A stretch of DNA of 64,000 nucleotides from Planomicrobium sp. Y74 (GCF_003668635.1 NZ_RCWH01000006.1:124001-188000), one strand, 5' to 3'; numbered from the stretch's first letter, positions 32,663-42,016 are shown. Numbers and translations are program-made. The notes: a model not told the origin generated them from the letters alone.

Positions 32663-35600
32663 ATGCCCAAGAAAAAAAGTTTAGCCCTGCTCAGCTCAGT
32701 TTTAATTGCCTCTCAAGTTTTAGGTGTATCTGCCGGAACTGCTGTCGCAGTAAACTCTCCTACGGGTCAAGACTTGCACGCTCATTTGGAAGAAACTGCA
32801 GTAGACACGCGAAATTCCTTGCCATCTATACTGCCGACCACTCAGCAGCTGGAAGCCGCTCAACAGCTTATAACCGATGCAGGTGAAGGGCTGAAAATTG
32901 AATGGAATCACTTATTTGGCACACCGGCCAGCATTACTAAATCTGAAGGATACATTTCAGAAGCCCGAACAGGAGATGCTGAATCGATTGCCCGGGACTG
33001 GCTGGTGGAAAACAAAGCGCTGTTCAGCCTTACAGCAGAGGATATTCAGAATCTCACAGTAATTCGTAACTACAAAGTAGAAGGCACTAACTTGTCTCCA
33101 GTAACTTTCCAGCAGACTGTAAATGGAATCGAATCCGTTTTCGGAGGCCGCATTATAGTTGCAGTTAATGAAGAAGGAAAGATTCTATCGGTAGCAAGCA
33201 ATGCTGGACCAACAGGAGAGTTTGCCGGTGAGTTCAGTCTGTCTCCGGAAGATGCGCTGAGTTCAGTTGTCCGGTCTTTAACTCCAGATCTTGTATATTC
33301 ACCAACAGCATTAAAAGACGAAAAAGGCTGGAAAGTTTATGATGGTCTGGACGTCTTTCCGACTGAGCAGCGGGTAAAACAAGCCGCTTTCTTTTCGAAT
33401 GGAGAAATCCGCCCAGCTTATCGTGTCTTGTTCATTGAGGAATTAGATAAAGCTTTCGAAGTTGTTGTCGATGCGGAAAACGGAAAAACTTTGTATAAAC
33501 GCTCATTAGTCGATCACTTAGATCCAGAAGGCTTAATTTTTGAAAACTACCCTGGTGCCCCTGCAGGAGGAAATCAAGTCAATAAATCCTTTAAAGGTGA
33601 CCGGGAAGCTTCTCCAAATGGCTGGCTGCTTCCAACGAACGATCTTGGTGTTACAACTTTCGGAAATAATGCGAGTGCATATGCCAACTGGAGCAACTTC
33701 CTGGTGCCGGCAGACACTTTGATCCGGCCAGTCAGCCCATTGGGCCAGTTCAATTACCCATTCCTGAATGCGTGGCAGGAAAGTAAAGGTGCCATTGTTC
33801 CGCCTTCCTATGCAGAAGACGTAAATAGTGCGACTGCAAATTTGTTTTATCATCATAACTTATTCCATGATTATTTCTATAACCTGGGTTGGACCGAGCC
33901 GGCAGGTAATCTTCAAGCCAACAATAGTGGCAAAGGAGGACTTGGAGGTGACCCCATTTTAGGACTGGTACAAGCAGGCGCTGTGACGGGTGGGGAACCG
34001 ACATATACGGGTCGTGATAACGCCTATATGCTGACATTGCCTGACGGAATCGCCGCTTGGAGCGGTATGTTCCTTTGGGAACCGATAGCCGGAGCCTTTG
34101 AAGGGGCTTACGCAGATGGCGACTACGATGCTGGAATCATTTATCATGAATATTCCCATGCTTTATCCAACCGACTGGTAGCCGGTGGAGAAGCACTGGG
34201 CAGCCACCAATCTGGATCGATGGGTGAAGGCTGGGGAGATTGGTTCGGAATGCATTATCTGATCAAAAATGGATTGCAGGAGGAACCGGTCGTTGGAGCT
34301 TACGTGACTGACAACGATGAACGGGGAATCCGCAGCTGGTCATTGGCTGAAGCACCTTTAAATTACGGTGATATCGGTTACGACATTATCGGGCCTGAAG
34401 TCCATGCCGATGGTGATATCTGGGCAGCGATACTGTGGCATGTCAGAGAAGCGCTTATCCAGAATTATGGAAAAGAAGAAGGAGAAAGAGTGGCCGAACA
34501 ATTAGTGCTGGATGCTATGCCAATTTCGGTGCCGGACCCTTCTATGGAAGATATGCGCACGGCCATTATCACCTCGGATCTTGAACGCTATGACGGGAAG
34601 TATCGTGATACATTATGGACCGCGTTTTCTCAGCGTGGCCTCGGAGATGATGCCTATTCAGCAGGCGGGGACGATACAGATCCGCAACCGGCATTTAATC
34701 ATCCGGATGCTGAACATAATGGACAGTTGCTTGGCCGTGTGGTCAATGAACAGACGAATAAGCCGATCGAAGGAGTTAGGATTTTCATTGGACAATACGA
34801 AGCCCGTACATCGCCAGTAGTGCAGACTACAGACAAAGGCGGATTTGCTCTCGATATGGTCGAAGGAACGTACGATATCACAATCCAGGCAAGAGGATAT
34901 GGCTCACGGACTTTGGAAGATGTTAAGATTACAGCCGGCAGCAAAGAACGCTGGAACTTGAAACTATCACCTAACGTAGCTTCTTCATTTAATGGAGCAT
35001 CGATTGCGAGTGTTTCTGATGCTTCTGCAAGCAATCCGATTAAACTGGCAATAGATGACACAGAAGCAAGTGTTTATGCATCTGAGCAAAAAGAGGGAGG
35101 TTTCACCGGTTCTGAATTTATTGTGGATTTAGCAGGAGATAAACCGCTCTCTATATCGCAGCTTCATATCAGTGCGATGAAAGATGTAGCCAAAGCACGC
35201 TTTGCCACTTTGAAAGATTTTGCTGTCCAGGCATCAGTTGATGGCCAAAATTGGACAACGATTCTGGAAGATAATTTCACAGCAGGCAAGCCGCGCCCGG
35301 CAACACCTGATCTTGACTACCAGGAGTATGTGTTGGATACACCAGCACAAGCGACTCAGTTGAAGTTCATTGCCAAGTCGGCTCAAGACGACGCACAGGG
35401 ATATATCCAATTGGCAGAGTTGCAGGCATTTACAGGTGACAAGGCAAAAATAACGCCGTTGGAATTAGAACCGGAAGAAGCATTCACCGCATCCGGAACG
35501 ATCCAGGTCGGCAATGCTGGTACCGGAGTTGGTGTTCTGGCGGGAGTTGACGGTGCAACTCTTGCGGTCACACAAAATGAGTTTGTGACGACTCAGAATC

Positions 35601-35875
35601 CTGAACCTGCTTCCCAAGGCGTTGACGGTTACGTAGTGACGCTGCCCGAGCAATATGCAGACGGTATTCACAACATCTCTATAGCTGGAACAAGCGAAAG
35701 CGGACACGATATTGATGTATTCTTCTATGATGCAGAATTCAACGTTATCGGCAATATTGCCACTTCGGCAGCGAATGAATCCGGTGTTGTGCCGGGAGGT
35801 ACGAAATATATTTATGTAGGGTTATACAGCGGGGCTAATACGAGCTTTAACGTAAATGTATCCAGCCCTTACTAA
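32663..35875 (+). CDS. Secreted M36 (fungalysin-type) metalloprotease with accessory domains
   Basis: 1070 residues. Signal peptide (KKKSLALLSSVLIASQVLG, cleavage near residue 28-30), then an FTP-like/PepSY propeptide (about 75-285), then the fungalysin catalytic domain. Zinc motif HEYSH at residues 495-499, with the third ligand expected as Glu522 in GSMGEGWGDWFGMHY; ATANLFYHHNLFHDYFY is typical of M36. After it come a carboxypeptidase regulatory-like domain (GRVVNEQTNKPIEGVRIFI, about 692-770), an F5/8 type C-like domain (about 775-925) and a pre-peptidase C-terminal domain (about 940-1070). M36 enzymes are best known from fungi but also occur in bacteria. No anchor motif, so probably released. 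AAAGGAG upstream, terminator after. Monocistronic. Confidence 0.9.
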   Translation: MPKKKSLALLSSVLIASQVLGVSAGTAVAVNSPTGQDLHAHLEETAVDTRNSLPSILPTTQQLEAAQQLITDAGEGLKIEWNHLFGTPASITKSEGYISEARTGDAESIARDWLVENKALFSLTAEDIQNLTVIRNYKVEGTNLSPVTFQQTVNGIESVFGGRIIVAVNEEGKILSVASNAGPTGEFAGEFSLSPEDALSSVVRSLTPDLVYSPTALKDEKGWKVYDGLDVFPTEQRVKQAAFFSNGEIRPAYRVLFIEELDKAFEVVVDAENGKTLYKRSLVDHLDPEGLIFENYPGAPAGGNQVNKSFKGDREASPNGWLLPTNDLGVTTFGNNASAYANWSNFLVPADTLIRPVSPLGQFNYPFLNAWQESKGAIVPPSYAEDVNSATANLFYHHNLFHDYFYNLGWTEPAGNLQANNSGKGGLGGDPILGLVQAGAVTGGEPTYTGRDNAYMLTLPDGIAAWSGMFLWEPIAGAFEGAYADGDYDAGIIYHEYSHALSNRLVAGGEALGSHQSGSMGEGWGDWFGMHYLIKNGLQEEPVVGAYVTDNDERGIRSWSLAEAPLNYGDIGYDIIGPEVHADGDIWAAILWHVREALIQNYGKEEGERVAEQLVLDAMPISVPDPSMEDMRTAIITSDLERYDGKYRDTLWTAFSQRGLGDDAYSAGGDDTDPQPAFNHPDAEHNGQLLGRVVNEQTNKPIEGVRIFIGQYEARTSPVVQTTDKGGFALDMVEGTYDITIQARGYGSRTLEDVKITAGSKERWNLKLSPNVASSFNGASIASVSDASASNPIKLAIDDTEASVYASEQKEGGFTGSEFIVDLAGDKPLSISQLHISAMKDVAKARFATLKDFAVQASVDGQNWTTILEDNFTAGKPRPATPDLDYQEYVLDTPAQATQLKFIAKSAQDDAQGYIQLAELQAFTGDKAKITPLELEPEEAFTASGTIQVGNAGTGVGVLAGVDGATLAVTQNEFVTTQNPEPASQGVDGYVVTLPEQYADGIHNISIAGTSESGHDIDVFFYDAEFNVIGNIATSAANESGVVPGGTKYIYVGLYSGANTSFNVNVSSPY

Positions 35876-35906
35876 AACAGCAAGGAAATTGATAATGTTT
35901 TATAAA

Positions 35907-35940
35907 GAAGCTTTTCGCTCAGCGAAAAGCTTCTTTTTTA
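35907..35940 (+). terminator. Terminator after the M36 protease gene
   Basis: GAAGCTTTTCGCT-C-AGCGAAAAGCTTC with T6. The TTTTCGC/GCGAAAA stem core is shared with hairpin 1 of the stem-loop pairs elsewhere in the window. Confidence 0.9.
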
Positions 35941-36100
35941 ATTTCCGATAAATTAAACATGGCAATATTTTGTGAAAGATTTAATTTTAAGGGAGAAGAG
36001 ATTCTCCCCTAGTTTTATTTTTGGAAATTACCATTTTTGGGAACTTTCTTCCTGTTGGTTCGTAGAAGAGAGTGGAAAGTAAAACACGGAGGTGCACATC

Positions 36101-37021
36101 ATGTCGAAGCCGGCAATGCAATTGGTGAATTTAAAAAAGACAATTGGCAATAAGCCGATTATCAAAGGATTGGATTTTGAAATCAGAGCAGGTGAAGTGT
36201 TCGGATTTTTAGGGCCGAACGGAGCGGGGAAGACGACAACCATCCGGATGATGGTTGGATTGATTGACATCACGGAAGGCGACGTCCTGATTGAAGGAAA
36301 AAGCATCAAAACGGATTTTAAAGGGGCGATCCAGCATGTCGGCGCTATCGTGGAAAATCCGGAGATGTATCCATTCCTGAGCGGCTGGAAGAACCTGAAG
36401 CAATATGCGCGGATGGTCGAAGGCGTAACAGATGAACGGATCAAAGAAGTGGTGTCTCTTGTCGGACTGGAAAAAGCGATACACGAAAAAGCGGGACGTT
36501 ATTCACTTGGTATGCGCCAGCGCCTCGGAATCGCACAGGCTTTATTGCACGGGCCGTCAATTTTGATATTGGATGAGCCGACAAATGGACTGGACCCATC
36601 AGGAATTCGTGAAATCCGGAAATACATACGAAATCTTGCGGAAAAAGAAAATGTGGCAGTTATCGTTTCCAGCCATTTATTGACGGAAATCGAATTGATG
36701 TGCGACCGGATCGGCGTCATCAAGAACGGTGAATTGATTGCCATCGAAGAAGTGCGGACCGTTGAAAACGAAGAAGCACTGAAAGAAGTCTATATCGAAG
36801 TCGAGCCGATGGAAACGGCCAAGACATATCTCGATACCCATCTTCCGAATGCAGTAGGGATGGGCAGCAAGGAACTTTCCATGTCGGTCAAACGTGAAGA
36901 GATCCCACAAATCCTGAAAAACTTGATGGAACAAGGCATCAGCATTTACGGAGTACGTGTCCTGCAGGCGACGCTGGAAGATAAATTCTTTGACCTGATT
37001 GGAGAGAATAGCATTGAGTAA
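36101..37021 (+). CDS. ABC transporter ATP-binding protein (BcrA/NatA-like)
   Basis: 306 residues. Walker A GPNGAGKTTTIRMMVGL, signature YSLGMRQRLGIAQAL, Walker B ILILDEPTNGLDP and H-loop VIVSSHLLTEIEL are intact. The type (BcrA-like, one nucleotide domain plus a separate permease) is that of peptide-antibiotic resistance or Na+/lipid exporters. ATG 36101 has GGAGGTG 6 bases upstream. It overlaps the permease gene by 8 bases. Confidence 0.92.
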   Translation: MSKPAMQLVNLKKTIGNKPIIKGLDFEIRAGEVFGFLGPNGAGKTTTIRMMVGLIDITEGDVLIEGKSIKTDFKGAIQHVGAIVENPEMYPFLSGWKNLKQYARMVEGVTDERIKEVVSLVGLEKAIHEKAGRYSLGMRQRLGIAQALLHGPSILILDEPTNGLDPSGIREIRKYIRNLAEKENVAVIVSSHLLTEIELMCDRIGVIKNGELIAIEEVRTVENEEALKEVYIEVEPMETAKTYLDTHLPNAVGMGSKELSMSVKREEIPQILKNLMEQGISIYGVRVLQATLEDKFFDLIGENSIE

Positions 37022-37970
37022 TTTCATGAAGCTGATCTGGAATGAACAGATCAAATTATATGCGAAAAAAGCGACATGGGTCATGTTTGCGGTCCTCCTT
37101 GTGATTGCCATCGGCGGCGGGCTTATTACGAAGTTTTTCGGAACCGATTCGGATTTCAAGGAATACGGCGACGATTGGCAGACGGAATTGCAGGAAGAAA
37201 ATGCACAGCTGACTGCTGAAATGCAGGACGAAGAATTTGGCGGCTTCATGAATGACATGATTATTGCCGAAAACAGTTACCATCTCGAAAACAATATCAA
37301 GCCGCAGCCTTATGACGGCTGGGAATATGTGCTTGAAAACAGTTTCCTCACTTCGGTCATCAGTCTGTTCACGATTATCGTGGCAGCTGGCATTATTTCC
37401 AATGAGTTTAAATGGGGCACCATTAAGTTATTGCTGATCCGGCCAATTTCGCGGACGAAGATTTTGTTTTCAAAGTACGTGTCGGTATTGATTTTCGCTC
37501 TGACGTTGCTCGTGTTCTTGTTGCTGTCTTCTTGGCTCGTCGGGGTATTATTATTCGGGCTGAACGGCTTGAATCCGATGGTCGTGCAGGACATGATGCC
37601 AGGCTATGCACACAATGATGTGCTGGGTGAAATTGTGAAATCTTACGGCTTCAGCATCGTGACTTTGGTAATGATGGCGACTTTCGCCTTCATGATTTCC
37701 GCTATTTTCAGAAGCAGCGGCATGGCAATCGGCCTGGCGATCTTCCTGATGATGGCGGGGAATACAATTGTTGCGTTCCTGTCGCAATACGAATGGTCGA
37801 AATTCATCCTGTTCGCCAACACGAACCTGGCACAATACACAAACGGTATGGAACCGACGATTCCCGCCATGTCGATGACCTTCTCAATCATCGTGCTGCT
37901 GGTCTACTTCGCCATCTTCATGGGCGCAGCATGGGCAGCCTTTACGAAACGGGATGTAGCAGGGAATTAA
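37014..37970 (+). CDS. ABC-2 type transporter permease
   Basis: 318 residues with six hydrophobic helices: one near the N-terminus, a large extracytoplasmic loop (about 35-105), then five closely spaced helices. ISNEFKWGTIKLLLIRPISRTKILFSKYVSV is the cytoplasmic coupling motif of ABC-2 permeases (YxNExxxGTxxxLLxxPxxRxxxxxxK). Start at TTG 37014 with GGAGAG 7 bases upstream, inside the end of the ATPase gene. Forms an exporter with it; substrate unknown. Confidence 0.9.
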   Translation: MSNFMKLIWNEQIKLYAKKATWVMFAVLLVIAIGGGLITKFFGTDSDFKEYGDDWQTELQEENAQLTAEMQDEEFGGFMNDMIIAENSYHLENNIKPQPYDGWEYVLENSFLTSVISLFTIIVAAGIISNEFKWGTIKLLLIRPISRTKILFSKYVSVLIFALTLLVFLLLSSWLVGVLLFGLNGLNPMVVQDMMPGYAHNDVLGEIVKSYGFSIVTLVMMATFAFMISAIFRSSGMAIGLAIFLMMAGNTIVAFLSQYEWSKFILFANTNLAQYTNGMEPTIPAMSMTFSIIVLLVYFAIFMGAAWAAFTKRDVAGN

Positions 37971-38007
37971 GTATTAACTTTGAATGAAAAATTAGGAGGA
38001 ATAAAAA

Positions 38008-38436
38008 ATGAAACGTACAGCAGAAATCGTATTAGGAATTATTGGAGCGTTGGGTTATGCATTTATGGCGGCAATTGGAGGCTTCATGCTCTGGATGCAG
38101 AACAATAGAGATTTGATTGAGAGTGAAATGACAACTGGCACAGGCGATCCGACGACCGATTTCTCAATGGAAGAATTTGAAACGGCGATGGATATGCTTA
38201 GTGCAGGCGGGTGGATAGTGCTTATATCAGCCATAGTCGCAATTGTTCTTGGCATCGTTGCAATGGTCTTGCTGAAAGGCAATAAAAAACCGGTAGTTGC
38301 GGGAATCATCTTCATCGCGACTGCAATCATCATCTCGATTACAACAACGGGTCTCGGTGTCATTGCAGGTATATTCTATCTGATTGCCGGCATCATGTGC
38401 TTAGTGCGCAAACCGCAAACTACGTTTGAAATGTAA
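38008..38436 (+). CDS. DUF4064-like membrane protein
   Basis: 142 residues with four hydrophobic helices and a short polar, acidic extracytoplasmic loop after helix 1. RTAEIVLGIIGALGYAFMAAIGG and GIFYLIAGIMCLVRKP resemble DUF4064 proteins of Bacillales, which have no known role. TTAGGAGG upstream of the ATG. It follows the ABC exporter genes by 37 bases, so it may belong to the same transcript. Confidence 0.7.
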   Translation: MKRTAEIVLGIIGALGYAFMAAIGGFMLWMQNNRDLIESEMTTGTGDPTTDFSMEEFETAMDMLSAGGWIVLISAIVAIVLGIVAMVLLKGNKKPVVAGIIFIATAIIISITTTGLGVIAGIFYLIAGIMCLVRKPQTTFEM

Positions 38437-38452
38437 TTTTGGAATTGGAATA

Positions 38453-38483
38453 GGAGGCTTTTCGCTCAGCGAAAATCTTCCTT
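38453..38483 (+). terminator. Terminator after the DUF4064-like gene
   Basis: GGAGGCTTTTCGC-TCA-GCGAAAATCTTCC with T6. Again of the TTTTCGC/GCGAAAA type. Confidence 0.85.
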
Positions 38484-38550
38484 TTTTGTTTTTAGGGGGT
38501 TTTGGAGAGGGGATGTGTGGGTTTCGGGAGGAGTTTTGTGGAGTGGAGGT

Positions 38551-38733
38551 GGATTGGCGTGCGATTAGAGCGAGATGCGTGCGATTAGGACCAGTTTGCG
38601 TGCGATTAAAACGATTTGCGTGCGAATAACCCCGACATGCGTGCGATTAGACGAGGTTATGGGCGATTAGAAAAAAATGTGGGCGATTAAAAAATCTTAT
38701 GCGCGATTAGCTGTCACTTATGCGCGTTCCGCA
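38551..38733. repeat. Phased repeat array E (5 + 4 units)
   Basis: Five TGCGTGCGATTA units with the GCGTGCG start at 38557, 38577, 38598, 38618 and 38639 (intervals 20, 21, 20, 21). Then four units of the GGGCGATTA / GCGCGTTCC subtype with the GATTA/GTTCC position at 38665, 38685, 38705 and 38726. The array ends in GCGTTCCGC like the first half of array D. The terminator of the convergent SDR gene follows immediately. Confidence 0.92.
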
Positions 38734-38734
38734 A

Positions 38735-38773
38735 AAAAGCCCCCTGGAATTCAAAATTCCAGAGGGCTATCTC
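38735..38773 (-). terminator. Terminator of the SDR gene
   Basis: On the minus strand AGCCCTCTGGAATTTT pairs with AATTCCAGGGGGCT, followed by TTTTTT. Confidence 0.85.
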
Positions 38774-38781
38774 ATAAAAGT

Positions 38782-39513
38782 TTATTTCTGTTGTCTTGGA
38801 CGGATCAAAATTTCATTCACATCGACATGCGCTGGCTGCTCAACCGCATAGGCGATGGCGCGGGCGATATCTTCCGCCTGCAAGAATTCCATTGAAGGGC
38901 CGCTCGAAAAGGCCGACAAAATATCTTCGTCCGTAATAGTTTCCACCAGTTCAGTCGTGACGGCGCCAGGTGATATGATCGTCGCGCGGATGTTCATCGC
39001 CGGATCCAGTTCCTGGCGCAATCCTTCCGTAACCGCGCGCACGGCAAATTTAGTTCCGCTGTAAACCGCGCTCCCCGGAGTGATATCATGTCCCGCCACA
39101 GACGAAACATTGATGATGTGGCCTTCTTTGCGTTCTTCCATATGCGGGAGCACAGCCGCGATGCCGTAAAGCACACCTTTGATGTTGACGTCGACCATGC
39201 GGTCCCATTCATCAATCTTCAATTTATTCATGAACGATAAAGGCATCAAGCCAGCGTTATTGAGCATGACATCGATTTGTCCGAACTGCTCAATTGCAGC
39301 CTCGGCCAATGCTTTCATTTCTTCGGCTGACGTGACGTCCGTCACTTTATAGGCAGCGCGTCCGCCGGCGTCTTCGATTTCCTTTTTCAATTCCACAAGG
39401 CGTTCTTCGCGCCGCGCCGCCAGCATGACGGAAAATCCTTTGTTCGCCAACTCTTTTGCTGCAGCTTGCCCGATGCCGCTGCTGGCACCGGTGATGATAG
39501 CCGTTTTGCCCAT
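38782..39513 (-). CDS. SDR-family NAD(P)-dependent oxidoreductase
   Basis: 243 residues, classical short-chain dehydrogenase. TGASSGIGQAAAKELANKG (TGxxxGIG), LNNAGLMPL (NNAG), catalytic Ser in INVSSVAGHDITPG, and Tyr/Lys in YSGTKFAVRAVTEGL. AARREERLVEL indicates NADP preference. It resembles the YdfG-type 3-hydroxy acid/serine dehydrogenase group. GGAG 10 bases upstream of the start. Monocistronic. Confidence 0.92.
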   Translation of the reverse strand: MGKTAIITGASSGIGQAAAKELANKGFSVMLAARREERLVELKKEIEDAGGRAAYKVTDVTSAEEMKALAEAAIEQFGQIDVMLNNAGLMPLSFMNKLKIDEWDRMVDVNIKGVLYGIAAVLPHMEERKEGHIINVSSVAGHDITPGSAVYSGTKFAVRAVTEGLRQELDPAMNIRATIISPGAVTTELVETITDEDILSAFSSGPSMEFLQAEDIARAIAYAVEQPAHVDVNEILIRPRQQK

Positions 39514-39570
39514 AATCCATCCACTCCGTTTCCAGTTGCTGAATTCAAATAGCCTTTTATTTAAATAAAA

Positions 39571-39602
39571 CAGGCAAGAACCTCAAGAAGGTTCCTGCCC
39601 TT
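39571..39602 (-). terminator. Terminator of the sigma/anti-sigma operon
   Basis: GGGCAGGAACC-TTCTTGA-GGTTCTTGCC on the minus strand, followed by TGTTTTATTT. Confidence 0.75.
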
Positions 39603-39615
39603 TAGTGTACGCTTG

Positions 39616-40947
39616 TCATTTTTTCAGTTCAATTTTAACGTCTCCGTTGATGTAGTTGGGGTAGGCGAATAGATCAACTCTTACTGGGTTGGTGTAGCCG
39701 TTGTCAGTAAAACCAAAGTCGATCGACTGCACACCGTCATGTGGTGTGGATATTCCAGTGTGCTGAGTATCCATCGGTTCGCCGTTAGCGTCAGAAATTT
39801 TTCTGTCGATTCCATAATGGAGTTCCTGGTCTGTCTTCATTTTTAAATTCATTTGAAATCCGGTTCGACTCGAATCGATAAGCTCAAGTCTGCCATCTTT
39901 CGGACTATGGACTAATACATTCTTATCAGTGTCTACAAGGAAATAGGAGTCTTCAACATCCACTGCCTGCATCTTATTGATGCGCAGATAAAGCTCTTTC
40001 GGATTTTCAAAATAATTACTTTGAATGAAATAAATAATTTCTCCGTCTTCAATATCACCCCGGGCAGAGACGCCGTTAGCAATGGAACTCCATACCTCGC
40101 CGTTTTCATCCTCTAATCGTATGTCTTCAAATTGGAGAATTTTCTTCGTGTTATCCGGATCGAAGGAAAGACGGATTCCAACTCGAAGCGGATGAACAGT
40201 TACTTCTTCTACTGTAAACTTCTGTCCTTTTACTTCAACTTCTTCTTTCATTTCGTAAACGATACTCGGTTTTACATTTTCCGGTATTGTAAACGGTACA
40301 GAGAAATCGAATTTATTGCCATCCAACTTTACTTGCAATCCAAGTGTAAAGTTGAGGTCTTTAAATTTTACAGGATCTTGGAAAGTGAACTCCAATATAT
40401 CGGAATAAATTTTTGGCGAATCTTCCTGAGTGATCGGATGATTATATGAAATACTGGCAGGAGGAACTTCCTGTTCATTCTCCAATACCGGCGCTTCGAT
40501 TACGATATCATCCATCTCAACAGCCGACTCAATTGTATAAAAAATATTCATCCCCGACTCATCCAAAATAACTCCATCAACTGTCAGTGTCGCATTTCCA
40601 ACCGTCTGTGACTCGCCGATAGGCTGGTAATATTCGTTTTCAAATACAGCTTGTAACCCTTTATCGTTTTGAATCAGTTCAACAAATTTCTCCATTCCTG
40701 GAATCGACGCAACCGCATTGGCAAAAGCGGGGGACACGCGAATCGTAGTGGCTAACGTTAAAATGAGTAACGCCGCCGCCGCCAAACTCCAAAGCGTCCG
40801 CTTCCGCTTGGCACGCGTCTGCAGCTTTTCGCGTTTCGCCCGTTCCAGCCCCTGCAGGATTGCGCCATCCGCAGCTTCCAAAGGCAGAGGGACCTGTTCA
40901 AGGCGATCTTTGAAATCAGTCAATTTCTGTTCCTCTTTTTCATACAT
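39616..40947 (-). CDS. DUF4179-domain anti-sigma factor
   Basis: 443 residues from ATG 40947 (AAGGAGAG upstream). N-terminal cytoplasmic part of about 55 residues, one membrane helix (SLAAAALLILTLATTIRVSPAFA), then a DUF4179 region (FVELIQNDKGLQAVFENEYYQPIGESQTVGNATLTVDGVI) and a long extracytoplasmic domain. This is the layout of transmembrane anti-sigma factors co-transcribed with ECF sigma factors in Bacillus. It begins inside the last 8 bases of the sigma gene, so the two proteins are made together. Confidence 0.9.
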   Translation of the reverse strand: MYEKEEQKLTDFKDRLEQVPLPLEAADGAILQGLERAKREKLQTRAKRKRTLWSLAAAALLILTLATTIRVSPAFANAVASIPGMEKFVELIQNDKGLQAVFENEYYQPIGESQTVGNATLTVDGVILDESGMNIFYTIESAVEMDDIVIEAPVLENEQEVPPASISYNHPITQEDSPKIYSDILEFTFQDPVKFKDLNFTLGLQVKLDGNKFDFSVPFTIPENVKPSIVYEMKEEVEVKGQKFTVEEVTVHPLRVGIRLSFDPDNTKKILQFEDIRLEDENGEVWSSIANGVSARGDIEDGEIIYFIQSNYFENPKELYLRINKMQAVDVEDSYFLVDTDKNVLVHSPKDGRLELIDSSRTGFQMNLKMKTDQELHYGIDRKISDANGEPMDTQHTGISTPHDGVQSIDFGFTDNGYTNPVRVDLFAYPNYINGDVKIELKK

Positions 40948-41467
40948 GGTCCATCTCTCCTTTGCCTTCAAAATGGCTGCGCAATGTCCGCAATGTTTTG
41001 TGAAGCCGTGATTTCACAGTGCCTTCAGGAATCTTCTCGAGAGCTGCAATATCTTTGATTTTGACGTCTTGGAAATACTTCATATAAATCAGTTGCTGTT
41101 CGCCGGCTGTCAAAGTGCTCAAGGCTTCCTGCAATTCAAGTTGAGTTAGGTCATCCAATACTGCAGAATCAGCTGACTTTCCATCTCTCACGTAACGTTT
41201 GTCTTTCTTTAATTGATCCTGGCAGTAATTGATTGTAATGCGGATCAGCCAAGTCTTGGCATAGGCCGGTTCTTTTAAGGAACCGATTTTTTTGAATGCC
41301 CGGTAAGTGGTTTCTTGCAGGGCTTCGAGCGCGTCATGCTCATTTTTCAGGAAAGCCAAAGCCGTCTGCAGCAAGGCTTCTTTATGTATTTGCATCAATG
41401 TGACAAAAGCTTCTTCGTCACCTTTTATCGCTTTTCGGGCAACTTCAATATCGTCCACAGCCAACAC
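40940..41467 (-). CDS. ECF-type RNA polymerase sigma factor
   Basis: 175 residues. Region 2 (FLKNEHDALEALQETTYRAFKKIGSLKEPAYAKTWLIRITINYC) and region 4 (LTAGEQQLIYMKYFQDVKIKDIAALEKIPEGTVKSRLHKTLRTLR) are clear; region 3 is missing, as in all ECF factors. Similar to the SigV/SigX/YlaC-type group of Bacilli. Controlled by the anti-sigma factor in the next gene. A candidate autoregulatory promoter lies just upstream. Confidence 0.93.
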   Translation of the reverse strand: MLAVDDIEVARKAIKGDEEAFVTLMQIHKEALLQTALAFLKNEHDALEALQETTYRAFKKIGSLKEPAYAKTWLIRITINYCQDQLKKDKRYVRDGKSADSAVLDDLTQLELQEALSTLTAGEQQLIYMKYFQDVKIKDIAALEKIPEGTVKSRLHKTLRTLRSHFEGKGEMDHV

Positions 41468-41492
41468 CTCGTTTCTTTCCAGTTACACATTA

Positions 41493-41517
41493 GACACGGC
41501 AACGCCGGAAAAGTTCA
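41493..41517 (-). promoter_or_regulatory. Candidate ECF autoregulatory promoter
   Basis: On the minus strand TGAAC, 14 bases, CGTGTC. This resembles ECF promoters (TGAAC-type -35, CGTC-like -10), at a distance giving a 5' leader of about 20 bases before the sigma gene. The spacer is at the short end of the usual range. Confidence 0.45.
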
Positions 41518-41544
41518 TTTGAAATCAAAAAATTTATTTCCATA

Positions 41545-41572
41545 AAAAAATCCCGGCCTCTTAACCGGGAAA
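41545..41572 (-). terminator. Terminator of the 105-residue membrane protein gene
   Basis: TTTCCCGG-TTAAGAGG-CCGGGA on the minus strand, followed by TTTTTTTA. Confidence 0.85.
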
Positions 41573-41575
41573 TTG

Positions 41576-41893
41576 CTAATCTTCTGCTCGGAAGCGCCGG
41601 GCTCTTTTTAAAATGAACCAATTCATGAACAGATAGATCGGATAAAGGAGAAGCACCAGACCGTAGCTGAAGATCCAATGTATATTTTCTTCCGCGGCAT
41701 CCATGGTCATGGACTGGAACCAGCCGAAAATCAGCATCAGACTGAGTAGGCTGGCGATGAAAATGCTGATAAAACCGATCAAAAGATTCTCGGAAATTCT
41801 AGTGATAAACCAGGCAATCACCATACACAGGACAGCTGCAGCGGCAAGAAAGAAAATATATAAGTTCAAAACCGTATCTACATCCACCCGCAT
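41576..41893 (-). CDS. Small membrane protein with three helices
   Basis: 105 residues from ATG 41893 (AGGAGG 2-4 bases beyond the usual spacing upstream; an upstream in-frame ATG at 41923 lacks a site). Hydrophobic segments at about 8-28, 34-58 and 75-97. Family not recognised. Monocistronic. Confidence 0.6.
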   Translation of the reverse strand: MRVDVDTVLNLYIFFLAAAAVLCMVIAWFITRISENLLIGFISIFIASLLSLMLIFGWFQSMTMDAAEENIHWIFSYGLVLLLYPIYLFMNWFILKRARRFRAED

Positions 41894-42016
41894 TCCTCCT
41901 AAAAACATTTTTAGAATCAGCAATTGGAATCAACTCTTTAATAAATCCATTTTACCTCATCTGTCAGTAAATAGGGGTGTGTAATTTCAAGCAAGTCAAA
42001 ATGTTCCGAATTTCAT

